Shown here: in pieces, positions 6,423-14,880 of the stretch
How the letters are laid out: the number at the start of each line of letters is the position of its first letter
Numbering within the stretch: position 1 is the first letter of the stretch
DNA from: an uncultured Gemmatimonadales bacterium
GTDB taxonomy: Bacteria > Gemmatimonadota > Gemmatimonadetes > Longimicrobiales > Gaopeijiaceae
Reading direction: 5' to 3'
Assembly (NCBI GenBank): GCA_937983085.1
Contig: CALJKZ010000676.1
Span: 1 to 21,682 of the forward strand
Length of the DNA stretch: 21,682 bases
The notes under the pieces: model-generated
The model's database searches: none
What the model was told of the DNA's origin: nothing
What the model saw: only the letters and a program-made list of their open reading frames with translations
Position numbers and translations under genes: made by a program

Positions 6423-6786
6423 GGTCGCCGTGGTGGAAGACAATCCGGACAACCGGATGTTGGTCCAGGCGCTTCTGGAAGATCGATACGACCTGTCCGA
6501 GTACGAGACGGGGGTCGAGGCCGTGGAGGGATTGCCGGACGACATTCCCGACCTCGTGCTTCTCGACATTTCGCTGCCGGAGATGGATGGCACCGAAGTC
6601 CTGGCATGGCTGCGCACTCAGGACGCGCTGAAGGATATTCCGGTCATCGCCCTGACGGCCCACGCCATGGCCGGTGATCGTGAGAAGTATCTCTCCATCG
6701 GCTTCGATGATTACGTGACGAAGCCCATCGTAGACGAGGATGTGCTCATCGATGCCATCGAGCGGTGCCTGAACCAGGCGGACTGA
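6412..6786 (+). CDS. Single-domain response regulator, DivK-like
   Basis: A 124-residue stand-alone receiver with no output domain. It shows the acidic pair E9-D10, phosphoacceptor D52 in LLDISLPEMDG, T82 in ALTAHAM and K104 in YVTKPI. The combination ALTAHAMAGDREKY followed by GFDDYVTKPI is typical of DivK-like receivers that act through protein contacts rather than DNA binding. It overlaps the Hpt gene by 11 bases and the hybrid kinase gene by 22 bases. It is therefore very likely the terminal or intermediate acceptor of the same phosphorelay. What it binds cannot be told from sequence. Confidence 0.92.
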   Translation: MSHKVAVVEDNPDNRMLVQALLEDRYDLSEYETGVEAVEGLPDDIPDLVLLDISLPEMDGTEVLAWLRTQDALKDIPVIALTAHAMAGDREKYLSIGFDDYVTKPIVDEDVLIDAIERCLNQAD

Positions 6787-9700
6787 CCTCCGGAACGGAT
6801 ACTCTCGACGGGCGGACCGCCAACGAATTCATCGAGCTGGCCGGCGGGTCCACCGTAGATGAGCTCACAGGCCCTGATCGGGGCCTGGAGCATTCCGCGC
6901 TCTATACCGTAGTCTTCCTGGTCCTGGTGGGCGGCGCCATGCTGCTCGCCAACAATCTGGTGTGGGGCTCCGGCCCGTCCCTCCACACCATGATGGAAAC
7001 GGTGGCGACGCTCCTGGCGTTCCTCGTCGGCGCCTTGGCCCTGGTGCGGTACTACAGCCGGAAGCAGGTCACCTTCCTCCTCATCGGGTGCGGCTTCCTC
7101 GGCGCCGCCATCCTCGACCTGAATCACGTTGTCACCACCGTTCCAGCCGTGCTGGACGCCCTGGTGGTGGCCGATGGCGTGGAACCGGCGGGAATGTACG
7201 CCTGGACGTGGACCGCGGGACGGGTTTACCTGTCGCTCTTCCTCTTCGTGAGCCTGCTGGCCTGGCGGCAGGAGGTGAGGGAGGGCCGGACGGCCCTCGT
7301 CCTGACCCTCACCATCCTGCTCTTCCTCCAGTACGTCCGACCGGCCACGTTCCAGTCCGCCAGTTGGGTGGTGAGCCGGCCAGCGGAGTTCATCCCCGGG
7401 ATCTTCTTCGCTCTGGCCTTCCTCGGCTACTACTTGAAGGGGAGTTGGCGCCGCGACCAGTTCGAGCATTGGATGCTCGTCTCGCTCCTCATCGGAGCGT
7501 TGGCGCACGGCGCTTTCATGGCGTTCTCGGAGCAGCGTTGGGACGCCATGTTCGACGCCGCCCACCTCCTGAAGATCCTCAGCTACGCGGCCATCCTCAC
7601 GGGTCTCCTGTCCAGCGTCTACGAGACGTTCACACGCGAGGCACGGGTCCTCGGCGCCCTCACGCGATCCAACGACGCCCTCGCCCGTGAGGTGGACTTC
7701 CGGTCCAAGACCGAGCAGGCGGTGAAGGAGAGCAGCGAGCGCCTCCAGAGGTTCCTCGACAACGCCAACGACCTCATCCAGAGCGTGGGGCCCGAAGGGC
7801 GTTTCCTGTATGTGAACACCTCGTGGAAACGGGTGCTGGGCTACACCGACGAGCAGCTGGACGCCATGCGCGTCTTCGACATCGTCCACCCCGAGCACCG
7901 TTCCCGCTTCGAGGAGGAGCTGCAGCGCGTTCTCGATGGCGGGGAGCCCCGGCGCTACAACGTCGAGTACCTGGCCGCCGACGGCCGGGTGGTGATCCTC
8001 TCCGGCAGCACCCAGGCGCAGTACGTCGGCGACAAGGCCGTGGCGACCCAGAGCATTCTGCGGGACGTCACCGAGCAGCGCCTCGCCGAGCGGCGCCTCG
8101 ACGAGTCCCAGCGCAACCTCGAGGCGTTGGTGGAGAACACCGGCGACTCCATCTGGTCGGTGGACCGCCAGCATCGACTGATCACCCTGAATTCGGCGTT
8201 CTCGCTGGCCATGGAGGCGCGGACCGGGCGGGAGCCGCGCGCAGGGATGTTACCCGAAGAGGTCTTCCCGGATCAGGACGTGGAGTGGTACCGCGAGCTC
8301 TACGATCGTGCGCTGTCGGGTGAGCGCGAAGTGGCCGTGCGCAGCGACGAAGTCGACGGCCAGACCCGGTACTTCGAGCTCTACGCCAACCCCATCCAAT
8401 CAATCGATGGCGTGTCGGGGGCGGTCTTCTTCGGAAAGGACGTCACCCAGCGCGAGCGGGCGGAGGAAGCGCTGCGCATCGCCAAGGAGGAGGCGGAAGC
8501 CGCGAACAAGGCCAAGAGCGACTTCCTGGCCAACATGAGCCACGAGCTCCGAACGCCACTGAACTCGGTCATCGGCTTCACCAACATCCTCCTCAAGAAC
8601 AAGGACGAGCGACTCAACAAGAAGGACATCGGGTTCCTCGAGCGGGTCCTCTCCAACGGAAAGCACCTTCTCGCCCTCATCAACGAGGTGCTCGACCTTG
8701 CCAAGGTCGAAGCCGGGCGGATGGAGCTCATCATCGAAGAGGTGGACCTGGCCCACCTCTGCGTCGAGACGGTGCAGCAGCTCGAGGGTCAGGCCAAGGC
8801 GAAGGAGGGCAACATCGCTCTCATCGCCGACGTGCCGGACGAAGTCGACCTCGTGGAAACCGACTCGGCGAAGCTGAAGCAGGTCATCATCAACCTCGTG
8901 GGGAACGCGCTCAAGTTCACCCACGAGGGATCGGTGACGGTCCGCCTCGAAGTGGGAGCCGACGGTCGGACCCCGGTGGCCATCGCCGTGCAGGACACCG
9001 GCATCGGAATTCCCGAGGATCGGCTCGACGCCATCTTCGAGGCGTTCCAGCAGGCGGAGGCCGGCACGTCCCGGAAGTACGGCGGCACCGGACTCGGTCT
9101 CGCCCTGTCCCGCTCCATCTGCCTCCTCATGGGCTACGACCTCATCGTGGAGTCGGAGGTGGACGAGGGCTCCACCTTCAAGATCGTCATGGGCGAGCGC
9201 GCCCGGCGGCCGACCCCGGAGGGCGGATCCGAGGACACGGCGGGGGAGGGCATGGCCGCCGAGTTGAGGGTGGGGACCCGCCCCGCGGCTCCAGCAGAGG
9301 ACGAGGCCGGGGCCGACAACGGCGCCCCCGGTGAGGGCGGTACGTCCGCGGACGAGGAGTCGACCCTCGGGAGCGAACCGGCGGGCACCCGGGCCGCGGG
9401 CATCGGGGACGAGCCACGAGTCAACGGGACGCCCTCGACCGGCGAAGCCGAAGGCGACCCGGGTGGCCGCGCCTTGGAGGCCGCCGAGGGGCGCGCCGGC
9501 GAAGCCGCCGTCGGCGACGGGCAGGAGGAAGGCGACGGAGCCGACTCCACGCCCACCAAGCGTGGAGGGTGGAGCGATTTCAAGGTCCTCGTGGTGGACG
9601 ACGAGAAGGACTCCCGAGTGCTCATTCGGCACTTCCTCGAGGAGTTCGGCTGCCAGGTGTTCACGGCGGCGAGCGGCGAGGAGGGTCTCGAGTTGGCGGA

Positions 9701-10322
9701 GCGGCACGCCCCCGACCTCATCATCCTCGACCTCATCATGCCCGGGCTCACGGGGTGGGAGGTGCTCAAGCGAATCAAGAGCGATCAGAGCCTTCGGTCC
9801 ATCCCCGTCGTCATCGTCAGCGTCCTGGCCAACGAAGGACGTGGGAAGCTGCTCGGCGCCGTCGACCTGGTGACCAAACCGTTCGAGAGAGAAGACCTCC
9901 TCAGGGTGCTCTGGCGGAACCTGGGTCGGAAGCGAGGCGGTCGGGTCCTGCTGCTCACGGGCGACGAAGAGCGGAGCACGGCGCTGTCCAAGGTCGTGCG
10001 GGCTCGGGGCCTCGAGGCGACGGCGAAGGCTGGCGGCGACATCGTCCAGATCCTGGGTCAGGAAGCGCCCGATGCGGTGGTCATGGACCTGGAAGTGCCC
10101 TCGACCCAAGGCGTGGCCTCCCTCCTCGAGCTGCGTGAGGACCGCCTGCATACGGGACTGCCGGTCCTCGTCCTGACCCATGAGGGACTGAACGACAAGG
10201 AGCGTGAGATCGTGGGAGAGCTCGCCACGGTGCATGCGCCTTCGGCCAAGGCCAGCGACGCCCTCGCCCGCATGCTCGACGTCTCCTTCCCTGTGGGTCT
10301 ACAGGAGACCGAGGGTGTCTGA
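6765..10322 (+). CDS. Membrane hybrid sensor histidine kinase (8 TM, two PAS, HisKA, HATPase, two receivers)
   Basis: An inner-membrane kinase of 1185 residues. Residues about 45-290 hold some eight hydrophobic spans resembling a MASE3-type sensor, including the LHTMMET and ILDLNHVV segments. Two PAS domains follow (about 325-445 and 450-570). The dimerisation domain has HELRTPLN with phospho-acceptor H593, and the ATPase domain has N710/N714, DTGIGIP and GGTGLGLALS. A Gly/Glu/Ala-rich linker of about 120 residues (about 814-937) leads to a full receiver (D989) and then a degenerate receiver (D1108, no KP motif). The GTG at 6765 overlaps the previous gene by 22 bases. No ATG, GTG or TTG lies nearby ahead of the first membrane span. 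The signal is unknown. PAS domains and the membrane sensor suggest small-molecule, redox or membrane cues. Confidence 0.93.
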   Translation: MPEPGGLTSGTDTLDGRTANEFIELAGGSTVDELTGPDRGLEHSALYTVVFLVLVGGAMLLANNLVWGSGPSLHTMMETVATLLAFLVGALALVRYYSRKQVTFLLIGCGFLGAAILDLNHVVTTVPAVLDALVVADGVEPAGMYAWTWTAGRVYLSLFLFVSLLAWRQEVREGRTALVLTLTILLFLQYVRPATFQSASWVVSRPAEFIPGIFFALAFLGYYLKGSWRRDQFEHWMLVSLLIGALAHGAFMAFSEQRWDAMFDAAHLLKILSYAAILTGLLSSVYETFTREARVLGALTRSNDALAREVDFRSKTEQAVKESSERLQRFLDNANDLIQSVGPEGRFLYVNTSWKRVLGYTDEQLDAMRVFDIVHPEHRSRFEEELQRVLDGGEPRRYNVEYLAADGRVVILSGSTQAQYVGDKAVATQSILRDVTEQRLAERRLDESQRNLEALVENTGDSIWSVDRQHRLITLNSAFSLAMEARTGREPRAGMLPEEVFPDQDVEWYRELYDRALSGEREVAVRSDEVDGQTRYFELYANPIQSIDGVSGAVFFGKDVTQRERAEEALRIAKEEAEAANKAKSDFLANMSHELRTPLNSVIGFTNILLKNKDERLNKKDIGFLERVLSNGKHLLALINEVLDLAKVEAGRMELIIEEVDLAHLCVETVQQLEGQAKAKEGNIALIADVPDEVDLVETDSAKLKQVIINLVGNALKFTHEGSVTVRLEVGADGRTPVAIAVQDTGIGIPEDRLDAIFEAFQQAEAGTSRKYGGTGLGLALSRSICLLMGYDLIVESEVDEGSTFKIVMGERARRPTPEGGSEDTAGEGMAAELRVGTRPAAPAEDEAGADNGAPGEGGTSADEESTLGSEPAGTRAAGIGDEPRVNGTPSTGEAEGDPGGRALEAAEGRAGEAAVGDGQEEGDGADSTPTKRGGWSDFKVLVVDDEKDSRVLIRHFLEEFGCQVFTAASGEEGLELAERHAPDLIILDLIMPGLTGWEVLKRIKSDQSLRSIPVVIVSVLANEGRGKLLGAVDLVTKPFEREDLLRVLWRNLGRKRGGRVLLLTGDEERSTALSKVVRARGLEATAKAGGDIVQILGQEAPDAVVMDLEVPSTQGVASLLELREDRLHTGLPVLVLTHEGLNDKEREIVGELATVHAPSAKASDALARMLDVSFPVGLQETEGV

Positions 10323-11586
10323 GACCACCTCCCGACGCATTCTCGTCATCGAGGACGATCCCGAGATCCAGTACCTCCTGTCGGTGGTCCTGGACGGAGA
10401 CGACCGGGAGATCGTTGCGGTGGGGGACGGAGCCACGGCACAGCGCGCCCTCGCCTCGGGGCCGTTCGATCTCGTGCTCCTGGACCTCATCCTGCCGGAC
10501 CTGGACGGGCGCACGCTTCTCACGCGACTTCGCGAAGACCCCGCCACCGCCACCGTGCCCGTCGTCGTCATCTCGGCCCGGTCCGACGCCGACATCCGGG
10601 AAGACTGCTACGGTCTGGGGGCCGACGCGTACGTGGAGAAGCCCTTCGACCCCGAGAGCCTCGAGCAGGAAGTCGCCCTCCGATTGGCCAAGAGCGCCGG
10701 GCGGGCGGGAGGAGGGCTGTCGGACCCCCTGACGGGACTCTTGAACCGCGCTGGTTTGGCGGCCCGATGCACCGAAGCGACGCAAGACTACGGCCTCGCC
10801 CTGGTCCAGCTGGACGGGTTCGCGGCCCTGTCGGAGACATGGGGGTGGGAGGCGGCCGAGGGGGTCATCCGGGACGTGGGCGACGCCATCCGGGACGCCG
10901 TGGCCGACGACGCGGTGGTGGGTCGACTCGGCGGTGGCGAGTTCGCGGTCTACACACCCGATCCCGTCGAAGACGATCCGACAGCCGTGGCCGAGCGCGT
11001 TCTGGACGCCGTGCGGGCGTCCGAACTCGTGGGGCCCGACGGCGAGCCGGTGAACCCCACTGCCTCCATCGGTGTGGTGGAGGTCTCTGCCGATTCGTCG
11101 CTCGACGAGGCGGTCCTCCGGGCGCGCCAGCGACTCTTCCGTGCCCGGGAGGCCGGCCGCAACCAGGTGGTGGATTCCGACGAGCGCGACGAGGAAAGCA
11201 CGGCGCGGGTCCTGGTGGCCGAAGACGACGAGATCTCCGCCACCATCCTCCTGCACCGTCTGGAGAAGGAAGGGCTCGAGGTCGTTCGCTACGACAACGG
11301 CAAGGAAGCGTACGAAGCGGCTCTCGAGGCGGTTCCCGACCTGGTGATCCTGGACATCAAGATGCCCGGCATGGACGGCTTCGAGGTCCTGGCGCGCCTG
11401 CGGAGGACGCCGGCGTACGCCCGTATCCCCATCATCCTGCTCACGTCCATGGGCAGCGAGGCCGACGTGGTCCGGGGCTTCAGCCTCGGAGCGGACGACT
11501 ACGTGCTGAAACCCTTCTCCCCTGTGGAGCTGTCGGCACGGGTGTGGCGGCTGCTTCGGCGGGGTAGAACCCAGATCGCCGTGTGA
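10315..11586 (+). CDS. Receiver - degenerate GGDEF - receiver protein
   Basis: A 423-residue response regulator with receivers at both ends. Receiver 1 (about 7-125) has D57 and a KPF motif. Receiver 2 (about 293-415) has D347 in ILDIKMPGMDG and KPF. Between them lies a diguanylate-cyclase-like domain starting at DPLTGLLNRAG, but the signature reads RLGGGEF (G206-F210). The acidic third residue of GG(D/E)EF is glycine and no RxxD inhibitory site is visible, so cyclase activity is doubtful. PleD, by comparison, has receiver-receiver-GGDEF order. I choose the GTG at 10315, which overlaps the kinase stop by 8 bases and has AGGAG seven bases upstream. The longer frame upstream is unconserved. The following genes encode a polysaccharide synthase pair, so this protein may be the phosphorelay output. 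Confidence 0.9.
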   Translation: MSETTSRRILVIEDDPEIQYLLSVVLDGDDREIVAVGDGATAQRALASGPFDLVLLDLILPDLDGRTLLTRLREDPATATVPVVVISARSDADIREDCYGLGADAYVEKPFDPESLEQEVALRLAKSAGRAGGGLSDPLTGLLNRAGLAARCTEATQDYGLALVQLDGFAALSETWGWEAAEGVIRDVGDAIRDAVADDAVVGRLGGGEFAVYTPDPVEDDPTAVAERVLDAVRASELVGPDGEPVNPTASIGVVEVSADSSLDEAVLRARQRLFRAREAGRNQVVDSDERDEESTARVLVAEDDEISATILLHRLEKEGLEVVRYDNGKEAYEAALEAVPDLVILDIKMPGMDGFEVLARLRRTPAYARIPIILLTSMGSEADVVRGFSLGADDYVLKPFSPVELSARVWRLLRRGRTQIAV

Positions 11587-11605
11587 GCGGCGCGGGGGCG
11601 GATTC

Positions 11606-12661
11606 ATGAATCCGGTGAGCGACTCGGCCCTCGCCCTCGTCAGCCTCATCGTCGTGGCGATTCTCGTCATCGCCATCCTCTTCTCCCTGTACGCGATTCT
11701 CCTCCGGGTGGGACACTCCCGGCGGGAGGCGTTACAGGCCGAATTGCAGGACCGCTGGGAAGGGCCGGTCTTGTCGGCCATCGCCGATCCTGCGCGCGTG
11801 TCCGACGTGCATCCCCTTGTTCCCCAGCGGTACCGCATGCACTTCGTCCAGTTCGTCCTGGACTACGCCCGTCGCGTGCGAGGCGCCGAGCGCCGCACCC
11901 TCCGTCGTCTGGTGGAGCCGTACCTCGACGAGATCGCCGAACGGACGCAGCACCCCAGGGCGGAGGTGCGCACCCGGGCGGTCCAGACGCTGGGTACGTT
12001 GGGGCTACCCAAGTACTCCAAGGAGGTTCTCGCGGGGCTGGAGGACCCCTCGCCCCTGGTATCCATGGTGAGCGCACGGTACCTGGCGCGGCCCGAGTTT
12101 CCCGAGTTCGGCCCCGCGCTCATGGATCACCTCGACCGTTTCGAGGGGTGGAACCGCTTCTTCCTCGCGTCCATGCTCGCCGCCATGGGACCGGAGGTCT
12201 CGCCGGTCCTGCGAGACGGGCTCGTCGACGGTGCGCAACCACCCTGGCTGCGGGCCGTCTACGCCGAGGCGCTGAGGATGCAGGTGGACGCCCGGTCGGC
12301 TGATCCTGCGGTGGAGGCGCTGTCCACCGTCGGCGAGCAGAGGGACTTGGCCGCGTCCCTCCTTCGACTTCTGGCCGCGGTGGGGCGACCTGAGCACGTC
12401 GATGCCGTTCGCCCCCTGTGCAACGGTGGTGCCGAGATCGTACGGGCGCAGTCCTTCCACGCCCTGGGTATGCTCGGCGACGAGCGCGAGCTGCCCCTCC
12501 TCTTCGCCGGCATGGAAGACGACTCGCCCTGGGCGGCTCTTCATGCCGCCCGAGGAGCCCGGGAAGCCGGAGGAGCGACCCTCCTCCGGGAGATGGCCCA
12601 TGAGGAGGGCGATCGTGCCCGGCTGGCAGGACAGGTGTTGTTCGAGGAGGAGGGCGCATGA
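11606..12661 (+). CDS. Membrane-anchored HEAT-repeat protein
   Basis: A 351-residue protein with one N-terminal membrane span (about residues 5-31, LALVSLIVVAILVIAILF region). The rest is built from helical HEAT-like repeats: repeated units of the type VRTRAVQTLGTLG, LVSMVSARYLAR, IVRAQSFHALGMLG and WAALHAARGAREAG. HEAT repeats form protein-binding solenoids, and no catalytic motif is seen. The ATG at 11606 lies 19 bases after the previous gene, and the stop overlaps the glycosyltransferase start by four bases (ATGA). Tight coupling to a processive glycosyltransferase suggests that it is a scaffold or regulator of that enzyme at the inner membrane. That role is inference. Confidence 0.85.
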   Translation: MNPVSDSALALVSLIVVAILVIAILFSLYAILLRVGHSRREALQAELQDRWEGPVLSAIADPARVSDVHPLVPQRYRMHFVQFVLDYARRVRGAERRTLRRLVEPYLDEIAERTQHPRAEVRTRAVQTLGTLGLPKYSKEVLAGLEDPSPLVSMVSARYLARPEFPEFGPALMDHLDRFEGWNRFFLASMLAAMGPEVSPVLRDGLVDGAQPPWLRAVYAEALRMQVDARSADPAVEALSTVGEQRDLAASLLRLLAAVGRPEHVDAVRPLCNGGAEIVRAQSFHALGMLGDERELPLLFAGMEDDSPWAALHAARGAREAGGATLLREMAHEEGDRARLAGQVLFEEEGA

Positions 12662-14085
12662 GCGACGCCTTCTGGACCGTCGTGTGGACGTTCAACTACA
12701 TCGTCCTCGGCTACTTCATCGTCCTCCACGTCGTGTACCTGGGGACGAGCCTCTTCGCCTTCCGAGCCCTCCGGGCGTATGCGTTGCGCCTCAAGTCCCT
12801 GGACCTGACCGACCTCATCACGTCGGCGTGGGCGCCGCCCATCACCCTCATCGCGCCGGCGTACAACGAGGAGGCCACGTGTGTGGAGTCGGTCCGCTCG
12901 CTCCTCACGCTGGAGTATCCGGACTACGAGATCCTGGTGGTGAACGACGGCTCGAAGGACGCCACGGTCGAGCGACTGAAGGAGGCCTTCAATCTCTACG
13001 AGGCCAGCCGGGTCCCCACGGCAGAGCTCGAGTCCGCCGAGGTCCGGAGGATCTTCCGATCCCGCCGCCATCCCAACCTGTGGGTCATCGACAAGGAGAA
13101 CGGGGGAAAGGCCGATGCGCTCAACGCCGGCCTGAACCATTGCCAGACGCCGCTCTTCTGTGCCATGGACGCCGATTCCCTCCTCGAGCCCGAGGCCCTC
13201 ATCCGGATCGTGCGACCCTTCCTCGAGGACGCCGACACCATCGCGGCTGGCGGGGTCCTGCGCATCGCCAACGGGTGCACCGTCCGGCAGGGGCGGGTGG
13301 TGGACGTGCGCCTTCCGAAGAAGCTGCTGCCCCGCCTTCAGGTGTTGGAGTACCTACGGGCCTTCCTCGCGGGTCGCATGGGATGGGATGCCCTCGACGC
13401 CACCCTCGTCATCTCCGGCGCCTTCGGCATCTTCAAGCGCGACGTGGTGGTCTCGGCAGGGGGGTACTCGACGGACACGGTGGGTGAGGACATGGAGTTG
13501 GTGGTCCGCATGCACCGGTACTGTCGTGAGAACGAGATCCCGTATCGCATCCACTTCGTCCCCGATCCGGTGGCCTGGACCGAGTGTCCGGAGTCGCTGG
13601 CGGTTCTGGGACGCCAACGGGACCGTTGGCAGCGGGGGCTGTTCCAGTCGCTCCTCCGCCACCGGGTCATGCTTCTCAACCCGCGATATGGTCGGGCGGG
13701 CATGGTGGCCTTCCCCTACTTCTTCTTCCTGGAGATGCTCGGGCCGGTCATCGAGTTCCTCGGGTACTTTTCGTTCACGGTGACCATCTTGTCCGGACGG
13801 GCCGACTGGCCCTTCGTCATCGCGTTCCTGTGCGTGGCCATGGTGCTCGGCGTGGCCCTCTCCCTGGCGGCGGTGGCGCTGGAGGAGCTGTCGTTCCGAC
13901 GCTACCCGCGCATGTCCGATCTTCTCGCCCTCTTCACCCTCACCCTCATCGAGAACTTCGGGTACCGGCAGCTCAGTGCCTGGTGGCGGCTCAAGGGGAC
14001 GGTGTCGGCACTCCGTGGGAAGGAAGGCTGGGGCCACATGGTGCGCACGGGGTTCAATGTGGAAGCCGAGGAAGGCGCCCCCTGA
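12658..14085 (+). CDS. Processive family 2 glycosyltransferase (PgaC/BcsA-like)
   Basis: An inner-membrane beta-glycosyltransferase of 475 residues. It has an N-terminal membrane span (about 5-35), a GT-A catalytic domain and several C-terminal spans (about 348-440). Catalytic features are visible in order: APAYNEEATCVESV, NDGSKDAT, D171-A-D173 of the DxD motif, the acceptor-site E277-D278 and Q320-R-D-R-W324 (QxxRW). The D, DxD, D, QxxRW pattern marks processive synthases that polymerise and export polysaccharides such as poly-N-acetylglucosamine, cellulose or hyaluronan. No PilZ domain is fused. The sugar and polymer cannot be assigned. It overlaps the HEAT-repeat gene upstream. The next gene starts at or just after its stop. 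Confidence 0.93.
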   Translation: MSDAFWTVVWTFNYIVLGYFIVLHVVYLGTSLFAFRALRAYALRLKSLDLTDLITSAWAPPITLIAPAYNEEATCVESVRSLLTLEYPDYEILVVNDGSKDATVERLKEAFNLYEASRVPTAELESAEVRRIFRSRRHPNLWVIDKENGGKADALNAGLNHCQTPLFCAMDADSLLEPEALIRIVRPFLEDADTIAAGGVLRIANGCTVRQGRVVDVRLPKKLLPRLQVLEYLRAFLAGRMGWDALDATLVISGAFGIFKRDVVVSAGGYSTDTVGEDMELVVRMHRYCRENEIPYRIHFVPDPVAWTECPESLAVLGRQRDRWQRGLFQSLLRHRVMLLNPRYGRAGMVAFPYFFFLEMLGPVIEFLGYFSFTVTILSGRADWPFVIAFLCVAMVLGVALSLAAVALEELSFRRYPRMSDLLALFTLTLIENFGYRQLSAWWRLKGTVSALRGKEGWGHMVRTGFNVEAEEGAP

Positions 14086-14798
14086 ACGGTCTCGAAGCGT
14101 TGATCCCCCGACCGGGGGCAACCTTGCCGGTGGCGCTCCTCGCCCTGGTCGTAGGCATCGGCGGTGCCCTGTGGGTGTCGGTGCTGCGCGATCGGGGGGT
14201 CCGTGTGGCGTACACCCGCAAGATCTTCCACTTCGTCGTCTTCACGACGGCCGCCGTGGTGCATTCCGTGTGGGATCTCGGGGGGACCGTGGTCTTCGGT
14301 GCCGTGGTGGCCGGCATGGTCCTGGCCGCCGTGCTGAAGGGTGACGGTCACCCCTTCTACGAAGCGCTGGCACGGGACAAGGATCGTCCCCGCCGCACCC
14401 TCTTCATCGTCGTCCCGTTGGTGACGACGGCGGTGGGGGGGCTCGCTTCGGCTCTCCTCACCGGGCCGTTTGCGGTGGTAGGGTACCTGGCGGCCGGATG
14501 GGGAGATGCCGTCGGCGAGCCCGTCGGGGCCCGATGGGGCAGGCGGCCCTACCGAGTGCCTTCGTTGGCGGGCGTGGAGGCCACCCGCACCGTCGAGGGG
14601 TCGATCGCGGTCTTCCTGGTGGCATCGGTGGGCTCGGCATTGGGGCTCGTCACCATCGGTCTTGCCGACGCGGCCTGGTGGGCCGGGCCCGCCTGCGGAT
14701 TGGTCGCCGCGGGGGTGGAGGCCGTGAGCAACCACGGACTCGACAATCTCACCGTCCAGGTGGTTCCCTCCGTCGTCGCTCTCCTGCTCCTCGGTTAG
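14082..14798 (+). CDS. Polyprenol/phytol kinase-like integral membrane protein
   Basis: An integral membrane protein of about 238 residues with six or seven hydrophobic spans. The early YTRKIFHFVVF segment fits the RK-x2-H motif of CTP-dependent dolichol and phytol kinases. The later GWGDAVGEPVGARWG and TRTVEGSIAVF segments match the GD...G and KxxEGS-like blocks of the same superfamily, which also includes phosphatidate cytidylyltransferase. It may phosphorylate a polyprenol or other isoprenoid alcohol. The start is uncertain. CTG at 14082 has GAGGAAGG at good spacing and overlaps the glycosyltransferase stop. TTG at 14100 is the alternative and would leave a 14-base gap. Lipid-carrier supply for glycan synthesis is an attractive link with its neighbour, but is inference. 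Confidence 0.8.
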   Translation: MNGLEALIPRPGATLPVALLALVVGIGGALWVSVLRDRGVRVAYTRKIFHFVVFTTAAVVHSVWDLGGTVVFGAVVAGMVLAAVLKGDGHPFYEALARDKDRPRRTLFIVVPLVTTAVGGLASALLTGPFAVVGYLAAGWGDAVGEPVGARWGRRPYRVPSLAGVEATRTVEGSIAVFLVASVGSALGLVTIGLADAAWWAGPACGLVAAGVEAVSNHGLDNLTVQVVPSVVALLLLG

Positions 14799-14880
14799 GA
14801 CCCCGCCGGGGGCTCTGCAGCGCCGGAGGATGCGTTACTTTGCGTGGTCGTGTCGGACTTGAACCATCGATCCCACCGAG

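Noticed and set aside
8400..10235. Long minus-strand open frame of 611 codons opposite the hybrid kinase
   Set aside because: It mirrors a well-supported kinase and shows no family motifs. Long antisense frames are expected in GC-rich DNA. The same holds for those at 6711-8174, 10081-11838, 2135-3112 and 20112-21611.
14805..14816. CCCC/GGGG hairpin after the polyprenol-kinase-like gene as a terminator
   Set aside because: The stem is short and no T-tract follows.
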